A stretch of 60,395 bases of DNA. Origin: a virus. A program made the translations under genes and the position numbers. Positions 28,156 through 37,456 of this stretch are shown one piece after another. How positions within the stretch are numbered: the first letter of the stretch is position 1; the number at the start of each line of letters is the position of its first letter. The notes under the pieces are model-generated. The model did not search any database and was not told the origin of the DNA. It was given only the letters and a program-made list of their open reading frames with translations. Location: the IMG/VR virus record IMGVR_UViG_3300025647_000037, positions 1 through 60,395 of that record; one strand, written 5' to 3'.

Positions 28156-31100
28156 ATGGATCCAGTAAGACAGCTATACGATCAGCTCCTACAGCAGGGG
28201 CTGTATACGAAATCATTTGAAGAGTTTCAGGGGCAGTTCGCTACTGCTGGCGCACAGCAACAACTGTACGACAACCTGCACAATCAGAACCTGTACACCA
28301 AGTCATTGGATGACTTTCAGTCTCAGTTCTTTACGCCAGCTCAGCCTAAGCCAGACCCAACTAGAGATGACTTCATGGCTGAGGCCGTCAAGACCATGAC
28401 TAAGCAGCAAGCTGAGCAGGCCTGGGATTTGACTCAGCCCAAGAAGAAGGAGGAGCAGTTTATACAAGGAGGCGTCGGGGACGCAATCAATAGCCTTGGA
28501 TGGTTTGGCGATTTTATTGACGACATGTATGGGTACGTCAAGTCTGGTCAAAAGATAGGTGCGTCACAGGATGAGGTTCTTGAGGCTGCGTTTGCTGCGC
28601 CAGAGGAGTTGACCGAGGACATGATCTCAGACTTTTACAGTCAGACTTACGATCAAGGAGCCAAGACTGAGGAGATGCAAGCCTTCCAGAAACAAATTCA
28701 GGAGGGTGGTGATACGTTTGGGAACACACTTTACGCTTACTTTCAGAACCCATCAGTCATTGTAGGTCAAGCGTTGGAGTCCGTGTCGATGCTTGCCAAC
28801 AAGCAATCCCTGTCAACCGTAGCAGGATCTACCGCCACGGGTGCTGGGGCTGGCGCCACTGCTGGTGCTATAGGTGGATCGGTTGTAGTGCCAGGGATTG
28901 GCACTGGTGTCGGTGCTGGAGGGGGAGCTACTGTCGGAGCATTGGGAGGATTAAGAGTTGGGATTGGATTGGCTAGCGGAGCGGTTGAATCTTCTGCTAT
29001 TGTTGTAGACGCATTCAGAGATAGAGCTCAACGGGAGGGAAGAGAATACAACGAAGACACTCTGGCAGAATACCTGACAGACAGAGAGTTCATGAAGAAA
29101 GTTCGCCGCGATGCAGTTGCTGGGGGAGCGACCGTTGCTGTGATTGACGCAGTAACTGGTGGGCTGGGCAGCGCAGTTGCAAAGAAGCAGGTTGCAAAGG
29201 GTGCTAGCAAGACTGCTGTTGCTGTAACACAGGCTGTCGTAGAAGGTACTGGAGGTGCTGTTGGTGAAGCAACAAAGCAGAAGGTGATTGGCAAGGATCT
29301 GTCTCCATCCGAGATTGTCGGAGAGTTTCTTGGAAGTACGCCAGGGTCAGCGGTCAACGTTCTGATTAACGCAGCCACACCAGGACAGTACACCATCACA
29401 TCAAAGGATGGTAAGACTGTTGCTCACGATCGTCAGACGATGGCTGAGTTCATCGAGAACTCTACGCCAGAACAACTGCAAGAGGTTGACATTAGCATTG
29501 ACAAGGACAAGGACCTTCTCGATGTGTACAACAAGAAGAAAGGATTGGTACAGGGACCAAGGGTTTCCACGGATGGTGAGGGTGAGCAAGTCTCCGAGGA
29601 GATGCAGGCGAAGCAACAGGTCCTTGAACAGCACCGCAACGGACAGATCACTGAGGATGAAAGGGATCAGATGATCGCTAGCATCACAGACGCATTCACA
29701 AAGAAGCAGGATGAAGAACTACGTAAGCCACCTAGAGGCCGCCGCCTTTTTAGCGAACCAGCCAAGCCTGCTGTCAACGCTGCTCGAAAGTTCAGAGAGG
29801 CAGCAACAGAAGCTCCAGAGGAAGGGACTCCGATAAGAAAGATTGACAAGACATTCGCCATGCGCATTGCTGATGCGTTCGAAGCGCTTGAGCACAGGCC
29901 AGATGACCCCGAAGTTAGAGAGGCGTATCAAGCCATGGCTGATGAGACGGAGGGTCAGTTTGAACTTCTTCTTCAGGAAGGTGTGGAGGTAGAGATCTAC
30001 GAGGGAGAGGGCGAGCCGTATGCCAACTCGCAGGAGATGCTTGAGGATCTCAACAAGAACAACCACATGTACATCCTGTCCACCGAAAAGGACTTTGGTC
30101 AGGCAGGAATCACTGAAGCACAGAGAGCAGAGAACGCATTGCTTAATGAGTCCAAGTTCACGGACAAGAACGGCAAGCCAATGCTGATCAACGACGTGTT
30201 CAGGGCGGTGCACGATTTCTTCGGACACGGAGAGAGGGGGAACAGCTTCGGACCTATAGGTGAGGAGAACGCCTGGGATGTTCACGCTCGCATGTACTCT
30301 GACAAGGCTCGCAGGGCTATGACCACTGAGACTAGAGGTCAGAACAGCTGGGTGAACTTCGGACCTCAGATGAGGAACGAGCAGGGGGAGCTTATCGCCC
30401 CAAACGACCCCAACTATTTGTCCGCTAAGGACAGAGCATTTGCTGAGCAGAAGATGGGGTTGCTCCCTGAAGAGTTCTCTAACCTGCCAGAAAGAGCAGA
30501 GCCTAGGACAGAGACAAGTCAGGTAGCGGATCAAGCGGGTGTGTCACCAAGGAACTTGAGGGAGCTGACCAAGACCTATCAAAATGTCTTCGGGTTAGAG
30601 CTTGAGCAGGCCATGGCTGCAGCCGTCGTGTCTGACAGGATGGTGGGTACCATGGCTGAAAGAAACGGCATATCTAAGGAGGAGCAGTACTCTCAGTTCG
30701 AGTTCGTGCAGTCGCCTGACGGATTGCCAAAAGAAGTTAACGAATCCAGCGTCTTGTTTCAAGGCAACTTCAGCGAGCCTAAGTCTAGGATCACATTCTC
30801 TTACGACAAGAACGGTGATCTGTTTGCCAACCTTGAGAAGGAGGGGAAGATCACTCGCAACATGACGCTCAGCGAGTTCCCTGACGGGTCTCAGTTTGTG
30901 TTGCACTCACCAGACGATGCGTTCTCTGGGGAGATCTACAAGGATGGGGAGTTGCTTGTCGAGGGCCAAGGTGGTGTGTACTATCCAATCAAGTACAACG
31001 ACAAGGGCTTTGTGTGGGCTGGGACTGGAAAGGGAACAGCGAGTAAGCTTGCTGACCTTATCAACGAGTCCGCAGCTAAGTCAAAGGATGGGAAGGCTAG

Positions 31101-34100
31101 GTTGGCCTTGGCCACAGGAGCCCCAACAAAGAATCTGTCAACGCTAAAGTCTGCTAACGCTGTCGTTGAAACCTTGATGGGATTTGCTAAGGACCCTAAG
31201 TTTGGTGTCACGAGAGGGCAGGTGGAGAGGGCCATTAAGAGTGCAGCCAAGAAAGCCAAGAACCAAAAAGGAAACAAGGCCCTACCGTTTGATGTCCCTG
31301 CCATGCTCACTGACAAGGAGTTAGTGAGCTTCCTGAGAGATGCGCTAAGACCCCCACTGTCCTTCGAGGATCGAAGAGCATTTGTGCTACAGGTCTTGAC
31401 TGAGTTTACAAACGAAGTAAAATCACAGAAGACTCAGGATCAACTTGTTGAGTTCTTTGGGGAGGGCATTAGAAACAAGTCACCCTTTTTCAAGGCCAAG
31501 AAGGGGCGCAAGTTTTCATCAACAGCATTGAGAGAAGGGTTTGCGTACATGCTTGGTGAGCCCATGCTCAGGGATATAACAAGAGACGGAAAGGCTGGTA
31601 GGGTGTACGCTGTGGTAGAGGTCGAAAGACCAGAGGGCATGGCGAAGAATAAGGATCTGGTAACAGTCAAGGAGGACAGCACTCACGAATCATACCCGTT
31701 TGCTATCCAGGCTGTTGAGGGGGCGACTGTCAGACTTCACGTCCTCGACGAGGTGACCATGTGGAACGATGCGTTTCAAGATCCATTGAGTGGTGGCGAC
31801 ATCAACCAGTCAGATCTCAAGCGAATCTTCCCAAGCAGCGGGCTAGCGTTTAACACGCTCAGACTGAAGGACAAGACATTGTTCCAGTCAGCTAGAAGAG
31901 ATAAGACTGACGAGGAGATTAGCCAGGAGTTCGCTCTCAAGAGAATGAAGGGCCAACGTAGAGCTGACCTTGAAGAGGCCGACCTGTTCTTGCTTCAGCA
32001 AATGGAGGAATCCAAGGGTCGTGAGATGACAATCGAAGAGTTCAAGGCAGAGAAGAAGGCTGCATTAGCTTCAGGTAAGATCACGTCAGATCGAAAGAGA
32101 CTTAAGGATAGGTTAGAGGGGAGGCCAGTGGAGTGGGAGGAGACTCCTGTCAAAAACATGAGGGACTCTGAGATCTCAGTTAGAAAGGATGTAATAAGCG
32201 AGGCCGCTGCAGATCTTAAGAACGGTAAGATCACTACAGAGGAGTACATTGCCAAGGTCAGAGAGTACGACAGGACTGGGCCAATCGGTCAGTTCTTCGC
32301 TGCTGTCACGGAGGATCACATGAATCAAGCCCTGAACAAGAGGCAGATGGAGAAGGTGATGGCTCCGCTTCAGGATAAGGATGGTAATCCTATAGAAAAG
32401 GTAGGGTTAAGACTGGACATCCCTGCATACCTGAACGCCAACGCTTGGATTGTCAGCATGCACGACGGACCTGACGGAGCGCCTGTAAGCTACAGGCCAG
32501 CTGCTAGGATTAGAGACGTAGAGTTCTCCACTGACCCAAGACTAGCCATCCAAGTTGCGTCTAACGCCATGAACAAGGCGACGTTCGCTCGCATGGTTGG
32601 TGACAACGTAGAGATCCCAGGGGCAACCGTAGAAGAGGTTGGTCGTAACGGTGAGAAGCTTATCGAGGCAGTGATGGATGACCCAGCATGGGTTCAGGTC
32701 GGGATGAATCCTTTCCGTCACTCGTACTTCTACGATCGAGCTACCATGCAGCCCGTGGTCGCGGCAGAGGAGGTGATCCAGGTGGGCGGCCTGGTTTATG
32801 CGAAGAACGTTGAGTACGCATCACCAACAGATGATCGGTTTATGGTCATGGCAGAGCCATCTGGCAAGACCATGAAGGGTAAGACGGAGGAATCACTCAA
32901 GGCTTCTGATCAACCACTGCTCGACAAGAACGGTGATCCTGTGTACTTCCAAGACAAGAAGGCTGCGATCGTGATGCAGAACGGAAAGTTCGTGATTCAT
33001 GCCATGACGTCTCCAGACGTGTCGTCACCAGTGCACGAGATGGCACACGCCTACGAGACGGTGCTCAACCAAGGGGAGCGCAGGGAGGTGCTCAAGTGGG
33101 CAGGAGCCGAGGAGTGGACGAGAGATGTGAGCGAGAAGTTCGCTCGTGGATTCGAGAGCTACCTAGCAACAGAGACCGCTCCAACCCCAGGATTGAAGGC
33201 TGTTTTTGAGAGCTTTAAGAAGTTCATGGTTGAGATCTACAACGGAATTACTGGAAGTGAGATCGACATCGAGCTCAACGATCCGATGAAGCGCATCTAT
33301 GAGAAGATGCTGGGTGCTGATGCCGTAGCTGACACGTCTACAACCAGGACGAACAGAGCTAACAAAGCTGCTGATGGAGGGAATAAGGGCGGTAGACTGC
33401 GCAGGTTTGCAAAGCGTGTGGCTACGGACATGCCAGGTGTCAGAAAGGACATCATGGAAAACCCACAGAACTACTTTGAACCTCAAGTTCTTGAGGAGAT
33501 AAAAGAAAGTCTTGAGGGTATGGACATGGAGGACTTGATCGGTATGGTCAGAGAGACCTCCCTAGTAAACCTGTCCAAGGCTCAGAACGAGGTTGGTGTT
33601 CTGGCTGGAATCGAGCTCATCAACAGGGCTGCAGCCAAGGGCGACATGGCTATGGTTAGTCAGATAACAGCAGACCTTGCTGAGATCGGAACCTCAGCTG
33701 GTAGAATCTTGCGTCACTTCGGAGAACTTAAGAGCTCAACACCTATCGCCATGTACGAGGTGATCAGGGATGCGGTTGAAAAGAATGGTCGCACGTTGTC
33801 AGAAAAAGATTCAGCCACGGTAATGGCCAAGGTGACTGCTGTTCTTGAGAACATGAGGGCTATCAAGGACATCAACAAGAGACTAAGGGATGGTGTAGAT
33901 CTTACTGACGTAGATTACAACAACCTTGAGAAAGCTCTTGAGGTTGCTCAAAGAAAGCTAACGGATTCTGACAGGGACTTGATCAGGCTCACGAATGTTC
34001 TTGTCGAAGATGGTTGGGGCCAGATAGGAACTCAGCTCATGCAGGGTAACCTCATGACAACCATGTCTCAGGTAACCAACGTGTTTGCCAACCTATTCAA

Positions 34101-36099
34101 CCTTGGCGTTGTACTTCCAGTGAACTTCATCTCTAGCCTTACTGAGGGTGCTATGACCACCATCTCTAGGGCCATGGGTAGCGACGTGAAGAACTCTAGA
34201 CCACTCAGCCTTGGTGCGTTGTACCACGGAATGAAGGGTGTGTCTCAGGGTGTGAAGGAGGCCATGTTTGAAGTTCAGACAGGACAAAGCAAGGGGGATA
34301 CGGAGTGGAGAATCCAAAGAGGCTTCTTCCCGCTCATGTCCTTGTACGCTGCGATGGGTAGCAACGGGGCTCTTACAAAGCTTGGACTGGACAGCGACAT
34401 GTCTAACATGCAGAGAGCTAAGCTGTTCATCAAGGGCACTGTAGGTATCCCAGCTGAGATCATGTTCAGGCTGCTGTCGCTGGGTGATGCACCATTCAGG
34501 AAGTTCTCTGAGAACTACGCGGTATACAAGGAGGCTAAGAGGAGAGGGTTGAGTGGAAGGGCGTTTGAAAGATTTGTCAAGCATCCACCGTTCGCCGTCA
34601 TGGAGCAAGCAGCTAAGGAAGGTAGAGAGCTTACGTTCCAGGAGCAGACTGCAGCAGCCAAGGTTGTTGAGGGTGGTATAGGAAATTTGAGAAGGGCTTT
34701 CGAACAGGCATTCGGACCCAAGGTTGCTAGTGCTCTCAACTTTGTGCTCATCAGATCTCAAGTTCCGTTCATAAGAACTCCAGTCAACATCATGGTTGAG
34801 AGTGTTAAATACACTGTGCCTGCGTTTGCAATTGTTGACGCCGTCACCAAGTTCGCTAGAGGTGATAAGCCTGGCGGACACCAATCAATTGCCAAAGCTA
34901 TCATTGGAATCACCGTAGCTAAGATGGCTGAAGAGATGATGAAGGAGGGCTTGATGAGCGGTGAGATCGAGTGGGAACCCAAGGAGTCTCAGAAGAACAT
35001 CGCTTACGATCAGTTCCCTCCGAACTCAATTAACATCTCTGCCCTTCAGAGATACAGGAATGGTGGCGATCCAACAGCGCAACCAGGAGACAGATTCTGG
35101 TCGTACCAAAAGATGGGGTTGATAGGGGTTATGCTCGGAGCGACTGCTGCTTCATACGATGGTGAGGAATCAATGGCTGAACAGAATCAGTCGCTTCTTG
35201 GATCAGTGGTTGGTATCAAGCCTGCAACAACTGTTAACTACGTCCTCAACCAGGGCTTCCTTACTGGTGTAAACAACCTGTCCAAGATCCTTGGGGAGAC
35301 TGATGAGGAGAGACTTGAGAAGGCTATTGAGAATTGGTTGGGAGGTATGTTCAACGCGCTCACAGCCACCGTACTTCCGAACACTACCGCTGCTGCGCAC
35401 AGGGCTAGAAGAACCTACATGCCAGACTACAGGGTGACGAAGGACATGACCCCATCAGAGAGGGTGGCTCAAAGGCTTAAGTACACCATACTCGACAGGA
35501 CTTACGGCATGGCATCAGGACTGTGGGAGGACCTTGAATCTGTCCCTGTCAGGGTTAACTGGAAGGGTGAGCCGATCAGACAGACGCCTGAGGGTTCAGA
35601 CCCTATCGCATACAACTTGTTCGACGTCACGAAGGCCAGGAACTCAGAGAGCGACCCAGTGTCTAACGAGATCTATAGGCTGTACGTAGAGACAGATCAG
35701 CTTAGCGATGTAGTGTCAACGCCTTACTACGCAAGAAACAGGAAGGTCACTGTACCCAGCTCGTTCTCCAGAAAGGACATCGTCTTCCTCAGAAGAGCGG
35801 GCAGAGAGTACAGTTTCATCAAGGATCCAACGTTTGCTGGATCAAGACTCTACCTGACCACTGACATCATCTCAGAGCTCATGATGACGTCTGGTAGGCA
35901 GAGATACAAAGAGGTTCAGGAACTTATGCAGTCACCTGAATACGCATCGATGACTAACGAGCAGAAGCTTTCGGCGCTCGACACAATATCTAACGAGTAC
36001 AACGGAGTCTTGGAGTACACGCGCACTGGCATGAAAGACCACAGCCTGCTTCTCCTCGACGCAATGCAGATGATCTATGAGCAAAGACAAGGAAGGTAA
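28156..36099 (+). CDS. Giant polyvalent protein with zincin metallopeptidase domain
   Basis: Encodes 2647 residues, the largest gene here. N-terminus: two tandem copies of an LYDxLxxxxLYTKSxxxFQxQF repeat (about 7-28 and 37-58). Residues 220-290 are a Gly/Ala-rich membrane-active stretch. At 590-790 is a domain with HDFFGH (686-691) and RRAMTTETRGQNSWVNFGPQ, recurrent in polyvalent proteins. At about 1505-1555 comes WVQVGMNPFRHSYFYDRAT followed by a GGLVYAKNV strand, also typical of these proteins. HEMAH (1627-1631) with a downstream GFESYLATE glutamate gives a zincin metallopeptidase. The last 700 residues are helical with membrane-like segments. Polyvalent proteins are packaged and injected with DNA to act against host defences or to process co-injected proteins. 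A tape-measure role seems unlikely, as no long-tail genes are present. Confidence 0.75.
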   Translation: MDPVRQLYDQLLQQGLYTKSFEEFQGQFATAGAQQQLYDNLHNQNLYTKSLDDFQSQFFTPAQPKPDPTRDDFMAEAVKTMTKQQAEQAWDLTQPKKKEEQFIQGGVGDAINSLGWFGDFIDDMYGYVKSGQKIGASQDEVLEAAFAAPEELTEDMISDFYSQTYDQGAKTEEMQAFQKQIQEGGDTFGNTLYAYFQNPSVIVGQALESVSMLANKQSLSTVAGSTATGAGAGATAGAIGGSVVVPGIGTGVGAGGGATVGALGGLRVGIGLASGAVESSAIVVDAFRDRAQREGREYNEDTLAEYLTDREFMKKVRRDAVAGGATVAVIDAVTGGLGSAVAKKQVAKGASKTAVAVTQAVVEGTGGAVGEATKQKVIGKDLSPSEIVGEFLGSTPGSAVNVLINAATPGQYTITSKDGKTVAHDRQTMAEFIENSTPEQLQEVDISIDKDKDLLDVYNKKKGLVQGPRVSTDGEGEQVSEEMQAKQQVLEQHRNGQITEDERDQMIASITDAFTKKQDEELRKPPRGRRLFSEPAKPAVNAARKFREAATEAPEEGTPIRKIDKTFAMRIADAFEALEHRPDDPEVREAYQAMADETEGQFELLLQEGVEVEIYEGEGEPYANSQEMLEDLNKNNHMYILSTEKDFGQAGITEAQRAENALLNESKFTDKNGKPMLINDVFRAVHDFFGHGERGNSFGPIGEENAWDVHARMYSDKARRAMTTETRGQNSWVNFGPQMRNEQGELIAPNDPNYLSAKDRAFAEQKMGLLPEEFSNLPERAEPRTETSQVADQAGVSPRNLRELTKTYQNVFGLELEQAMAAAVVSDRMVGTMAERNGISKEEQYSQFEFVQSPDGLPKEVNESSVLFQGNFSEPKSRITFSYDKNGDLFANLEKEGKITRNMTLSEFPDGSQFVLHSPDDAFSGEIYKDGELLVEGQGGVYYPIKYNDKGFVWAGTGKGTASKLADLINESAAKSKDGKARLALATGAPTKNLSTLKSANAVVETLMGFAKDPKFGVTRGQVERAIKSAAKKAKNQKGNKALPFDVPAMLTDKELVSFLRDALRPPLSFEDRRAFVLQVLTEFTNEVKSQKTQDQLVEFFGEGIRNKSPFFKAKKGRKFSSTALREGFAYMLGEPMLRDITRDGKAGRVYAVVEVERPEGMAKNKDLVTVKEDSTHESYPFAIQAVEGATVRLHVLDEVTMWNDAFQDPLSGGDINQSDLKRIFPSSGLAFNTLRLKDKTLFQSARRDKTDEEISQEFALKRMKGQRRADLEEADLFLLQQMEESKGREMTIEEFKAEKKAALASGKITSDRKRLKDRLEGRPVEWEETPVKNMRDSEISVRKDVISEAAADLKNGKITTEEYIAKVREYDRTGPIGQFFAAVTEDHMNQALNKRQMEKVMAPLQDKDGNPIEKVGLRLDIPAYLNANAWIVSMHDGPDGAPVSYRPAARIRDVEFSTDPRLAIQVASNAMNKATFARMVGDNVEIPGATVEEVGRNGEKLIEAVMDDPAWVQVGMNPFRHSYFYDRATMQPVVAAEEVIQVGGLVYAKNVEYASPTDDRFMVMAEPSGKTMKGKTEESLKASDQPLLDKNGDPVYFQDKKAAIVMQNGKFVIHAMTSPDVSSPVHEMAHAYETVLNQGERREVLKWAGAEEWTRDVSEKFARGFESYLATETAPTPGLKAVFESFKKFMVEIYNGITGSEIDIELNDPMKRIYEKMLGADAVADTSTTRTNRANKAADGGNKGGRLRRFAKRVATDMPGVRKDIMENPQNYFEPQVLEEIKESLEGMDMEDLIGMVRETSLVNLSKAQNEVGVLAGIELINRAAAKGDMAMVSQITADLAEIGTSAGRILRHFGELKSSTPIAMYEVIRDAVEKNGRTLSEKDSATVMAKVTAVLENMRAIKDINKRLRDGVDLTDVDYNNLEKALEVAQRKLTDSDRDLIRLTNVLVEDGWGQIGTQLMQGNLMTTMSQVTNVFANLFNLGVVLPVNFISSLTEGAMTTISRAMGSDVKNSRPLSLGALYHGMKGVSQGVKEAMFEVQTGQSKGDTEWRIQRGFFPLMSLYAAMGSNGALTKLGLDSDMSNMQRAKLFIKGTVGIPAEIMFRLLSLGDAPFRKFSENYAVYKEAKRRGLSGRAFERFVKHPPFAVMEQAAKEGRELTFQEQTAAAKVVEGGIGNLRRAFEQAFGPKVASALNFVLIRSQVPFIRTPVNIMVESVKYTVPAFAIVDAVTKFARGDKPGGHQSIAKAIIGITVAKMAEEMMKEGLMSGEIEWEPKESQKNIAYDQFPPNSINISALQRYRNGGDPTAQPGDRFWSYQKMGLIGVMLGATAASYDGEESMAEQNQSLLGSVVGIKPATTVNYVLNQGFLTGVNNLSKILGETDEERLEKAIENWLGGMFNALTATVLPNTTAAAHRARRTYMPDYRVTKDMTPSERVAQRLKYTILDRTYGMASGLWEDLESVPVRVNWKGEPIRQTPEGSDPIAYNLFDVTKARNSESDPVSNEIYRLYVETDQLSDVVSTPYYARNRKVTVPSSFSRKDIVFLRRAGREYSFIKDPTFAGSRLYLTTDIISELMMTSGRQRYKEVQELMQSPEYASMTNEQKLSALDTISNEYNGVLEYTRTGMKDHSLLLLDAMQMIYEQRQGR

Positions 36100-36523
36100 G
36101 AGAATAAGAGACACCAAACTCGGCCAGTGGCTCAAGGACAAGGCACCAAATATCCTAGACACTGTGGGTGATCTTCTGCCAGACAGCGGCGGACTTGGTG
36201 TTGTAAAGAACCTGCTGGACAGGGATCCTGACGTGGATCCTGAAGAGGCGAAAGCCATGCTTGAGGCTGAGGTTCAGTTCCAGAACAACGTCACCGAGAG
36301 ATGGAAAGCCGACATGGGTGGCGACGTAAAGCTAGCTAAGTACATAAGACCAGTGACATTGATAGCGTTGATGCTGATGTTCATGGCCACAATGGTCATG
36401 GATTCCCTTGACAACCTGCCATTTAATGTAAAGAATAGTTATGTATCTTTGCTAGAAATTCTTATGCTCACTGTGTTCGGCGCTTACTTCGCTGGCAGAA
36501 CAGTAGAAAAGTCAAGACGATGA
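36077..36523 (+). CDS. Holin (Holin-3TM-like)
   Basis: Encodes 148 residues, starting 23 bases inside the previous gene. A soluble, acidic N-terminal half is followed by TERWKADMGGDVKLAKYIRP and two hydrophobic segments (about 91-108 and 122-140), ending in a basic tail (RTVEKSRR). The ERWxADM...IRP phrase before paired membrane helices is a family pattern I recognise from phage holins. It would assemble in the inner membrane and open it to endolysin at the end of infection. Neighbours downstream are small membrane-anchored proteins, completing a lysis cassette. Confidence 0.75.
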   Translation: MSKDKEGKRIRDTKLGQWLKDKAPNILDTVGDLLPDSGGLGVVKNLLDRDPDVDPEEAKAMLEAEVQFQNNVTERWKADMGGDVKLAKYIRPVTLIALMLMFMATMVMDSLDNLPFNVKNSYVSLLEILMLTVFGAYFAGRTVEKSRR

Positions 36524-36888
36524 GGATCTTAAGTAACAGAACACCAGGTCAGTTTTATGGCAACCTAGCAAGAGCGTCGGAGGGGAGGCGCGATGTTCTG
36601 TCGGGGATGGCAGAGAGGGACAGAATCGCCGCCGCTACTCAGGCTCAAGATGCAGCCGACATCGACGCAAGGATAGACAAGGAAAAGATGTTCGGGTTGA
36701 GGGGTGAAGGTGTTGACACCTTCGGCGATGTCATCAGGCAGAGAAGATCAAACAGGAGAAAGAATAGATCTGAAAGGAATGAGGAGCAAGCCATGAGCAG
36801 AGACGAAAGGGCTGACATCATGAGACGTCTTGGAGAGTTCTTCAGAAGAAGACAGGAAGCTAAACTTCGAAGAGCAGAAAGAAGATGA
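36520..36888 (+). CDS. Small highly basic protein in lysis cassette
   Basis: Encodes 122 residues, overlapping the holin stop by ATGA and the next start by ATGA. Rich in Arg and Glu, wholly helical, with RRSNRRKNRSERNEE and a terminal RRRQEAKLRRAERR run; no membrane segment or signal. Function unknown. Coupling to holin and membrane proteins could point to lysis control, but its charge equally fits nucleic-acid binding. Confidence 0.6.
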   Translation: MRILSNRTPGQFYGNLARASEGRRDVLSGMAERDRIAAATQAQDAADIDARIDKEKMFGLRGEGVDTFGDVIRQRRSNRRKNRSERNEEQAMSRDERADIMRRLGEFFRRRQEAKLRRAERR

Positions 36889-37097
36889 TTGAAGAGTATC
36901 TATCTCACTTTGAGTTTCTTGTTGTGGCAGGCACACTGATTGGAGGGTGGATCAAGTTCCAAGCGGATTACAACAAGCTTAGCTCTAGGGTTTACACGCT
37001 CGAAGCGGACAACAAGGAGTTCAAGGACGACGTCAAACAACTCCTCAAGGACATACAAGAGATTAAACTTCTGTTAGCCAAGAACAAGGTTGAATGA
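36885..37097 (+). CDS. Small membrane-anchored coiled-coil protein (XhlA/spanin-like)
   Basis: Encodes 70 residues: one hydrophobic segment near the N-terminus (FEFLVVAGTLIGGWIKF), then a coiled coil (SSRVYTLEADNKEFKDDVKQ and following LLKDIQEIKLLL). This layout matches XhlA-type accessory lysis proteins and inner-membrane spanin subunits. Overlaps both neighbours by ATGA, so it is translated with them. The exact class cannot be decided from sequence alone. Confidence 0.62.
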   Translation: MIEEYLSHFEFLVVAGTLIGGWIKFQADYNKLSSRVYTLEADNKEFKDDVKQLLKDIQEIKLLLAKNKVE

Positions 37098-37402
37098 AAC
37101 TAGACGATAGCACCAGCGTAGGTATTAACATCAAGTGGTTGATACAGATTGTCGTAGGTGTTGGTGGTGCAGTTACGCTGTACTTCACGATCATGTCATC
37201 GTTGTCGCAACTTGAGATAGAGACAATGCGCCACAATCAGGAGATTGAACTTAACTCAGAGTTCAGAGTCAAATGGCCGAGGGGTGAGATGGGTAGCCTT
37301 CCTGATGACGCAGAGCAGAACCTACGACTAGATCATGTCGAGAAACGCATAGATCACGTCGAGATTCTTGTAGATGAATTACGTCAGAAGGGTTGCAATT
37401 AA
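37094..37402 (+). CDS. Small membrane protein of lysis cassette
   Basis: Encodes 102 residues: a short polar start, one strong transmembrane segment (WLIQIVVGVGGAVTLYFTIM, residues about 15-34), then a soluble helical part ending in DHVEKRIDHVEILVDELRQ. Topology and length resemble a recurring small protein beside holins in Bacteroidota phages; a spanin or antiholin role is plausible. Overlaps the previous gene by ATGA. A palindromic TTAAC-ATCT-GTTAA follows its stop. Confidence 0.6.
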   Translation: MKLDDSTSVGINIKWLIQIVVGVGGAVTLYFTIMSSLSQLEIETMRHNQEIELNSEFRVKWPRGEMGSLPDDAEQNLRLDHVEKRIDHVEILVDELRQKGCN

Positions 37403-37421
37403 CATCTGTTAACACATTTCA

Positions 37422-37453
37422 TTTGGATTGAATCAACTTCTGTCCTATGTTTG
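37422..37453 (+). promoter_or_regulatory. Promoter (TTTG-N20-TATGTTTG) in front of a candidate small RNA
   Basis: TTTG at 37422-37425, a 20-base spacer, and TATGTTTG at 37446-37453: the best full -33/-7 match to the Bacteroidota consensus in the window. Transcription would start near 37457, with no open reading frame downstream before a terminator. Confidence 0.68.
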
Positions 37454-37456
37454 TGT

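Noticed and set aside
29719-30534. 271-codon antisense frame in the polyvalent gene
   Set aside because: Shadow of the HDFFGH-domain region; no independent support.
34093-34884. 263-codon antisense frame in the polyvalent gene
   Set aside because: Shadow frame, no motifs.
28156-36099. Tape-measure protein or giant virion RNA polymerase
   Set aside because: No long-tail genes are present and no DxDxD or other polymerase motif was found. The zincin and polyvalent-protein phrases fit better.
36444-36451. TATCTTTG as a promoter inside the holin gene
   Set aside because: It is in frame coding for Tyr-Val-Ser-Leu in a membrane segment, has no -33 element and no start codon at the usual spacing.
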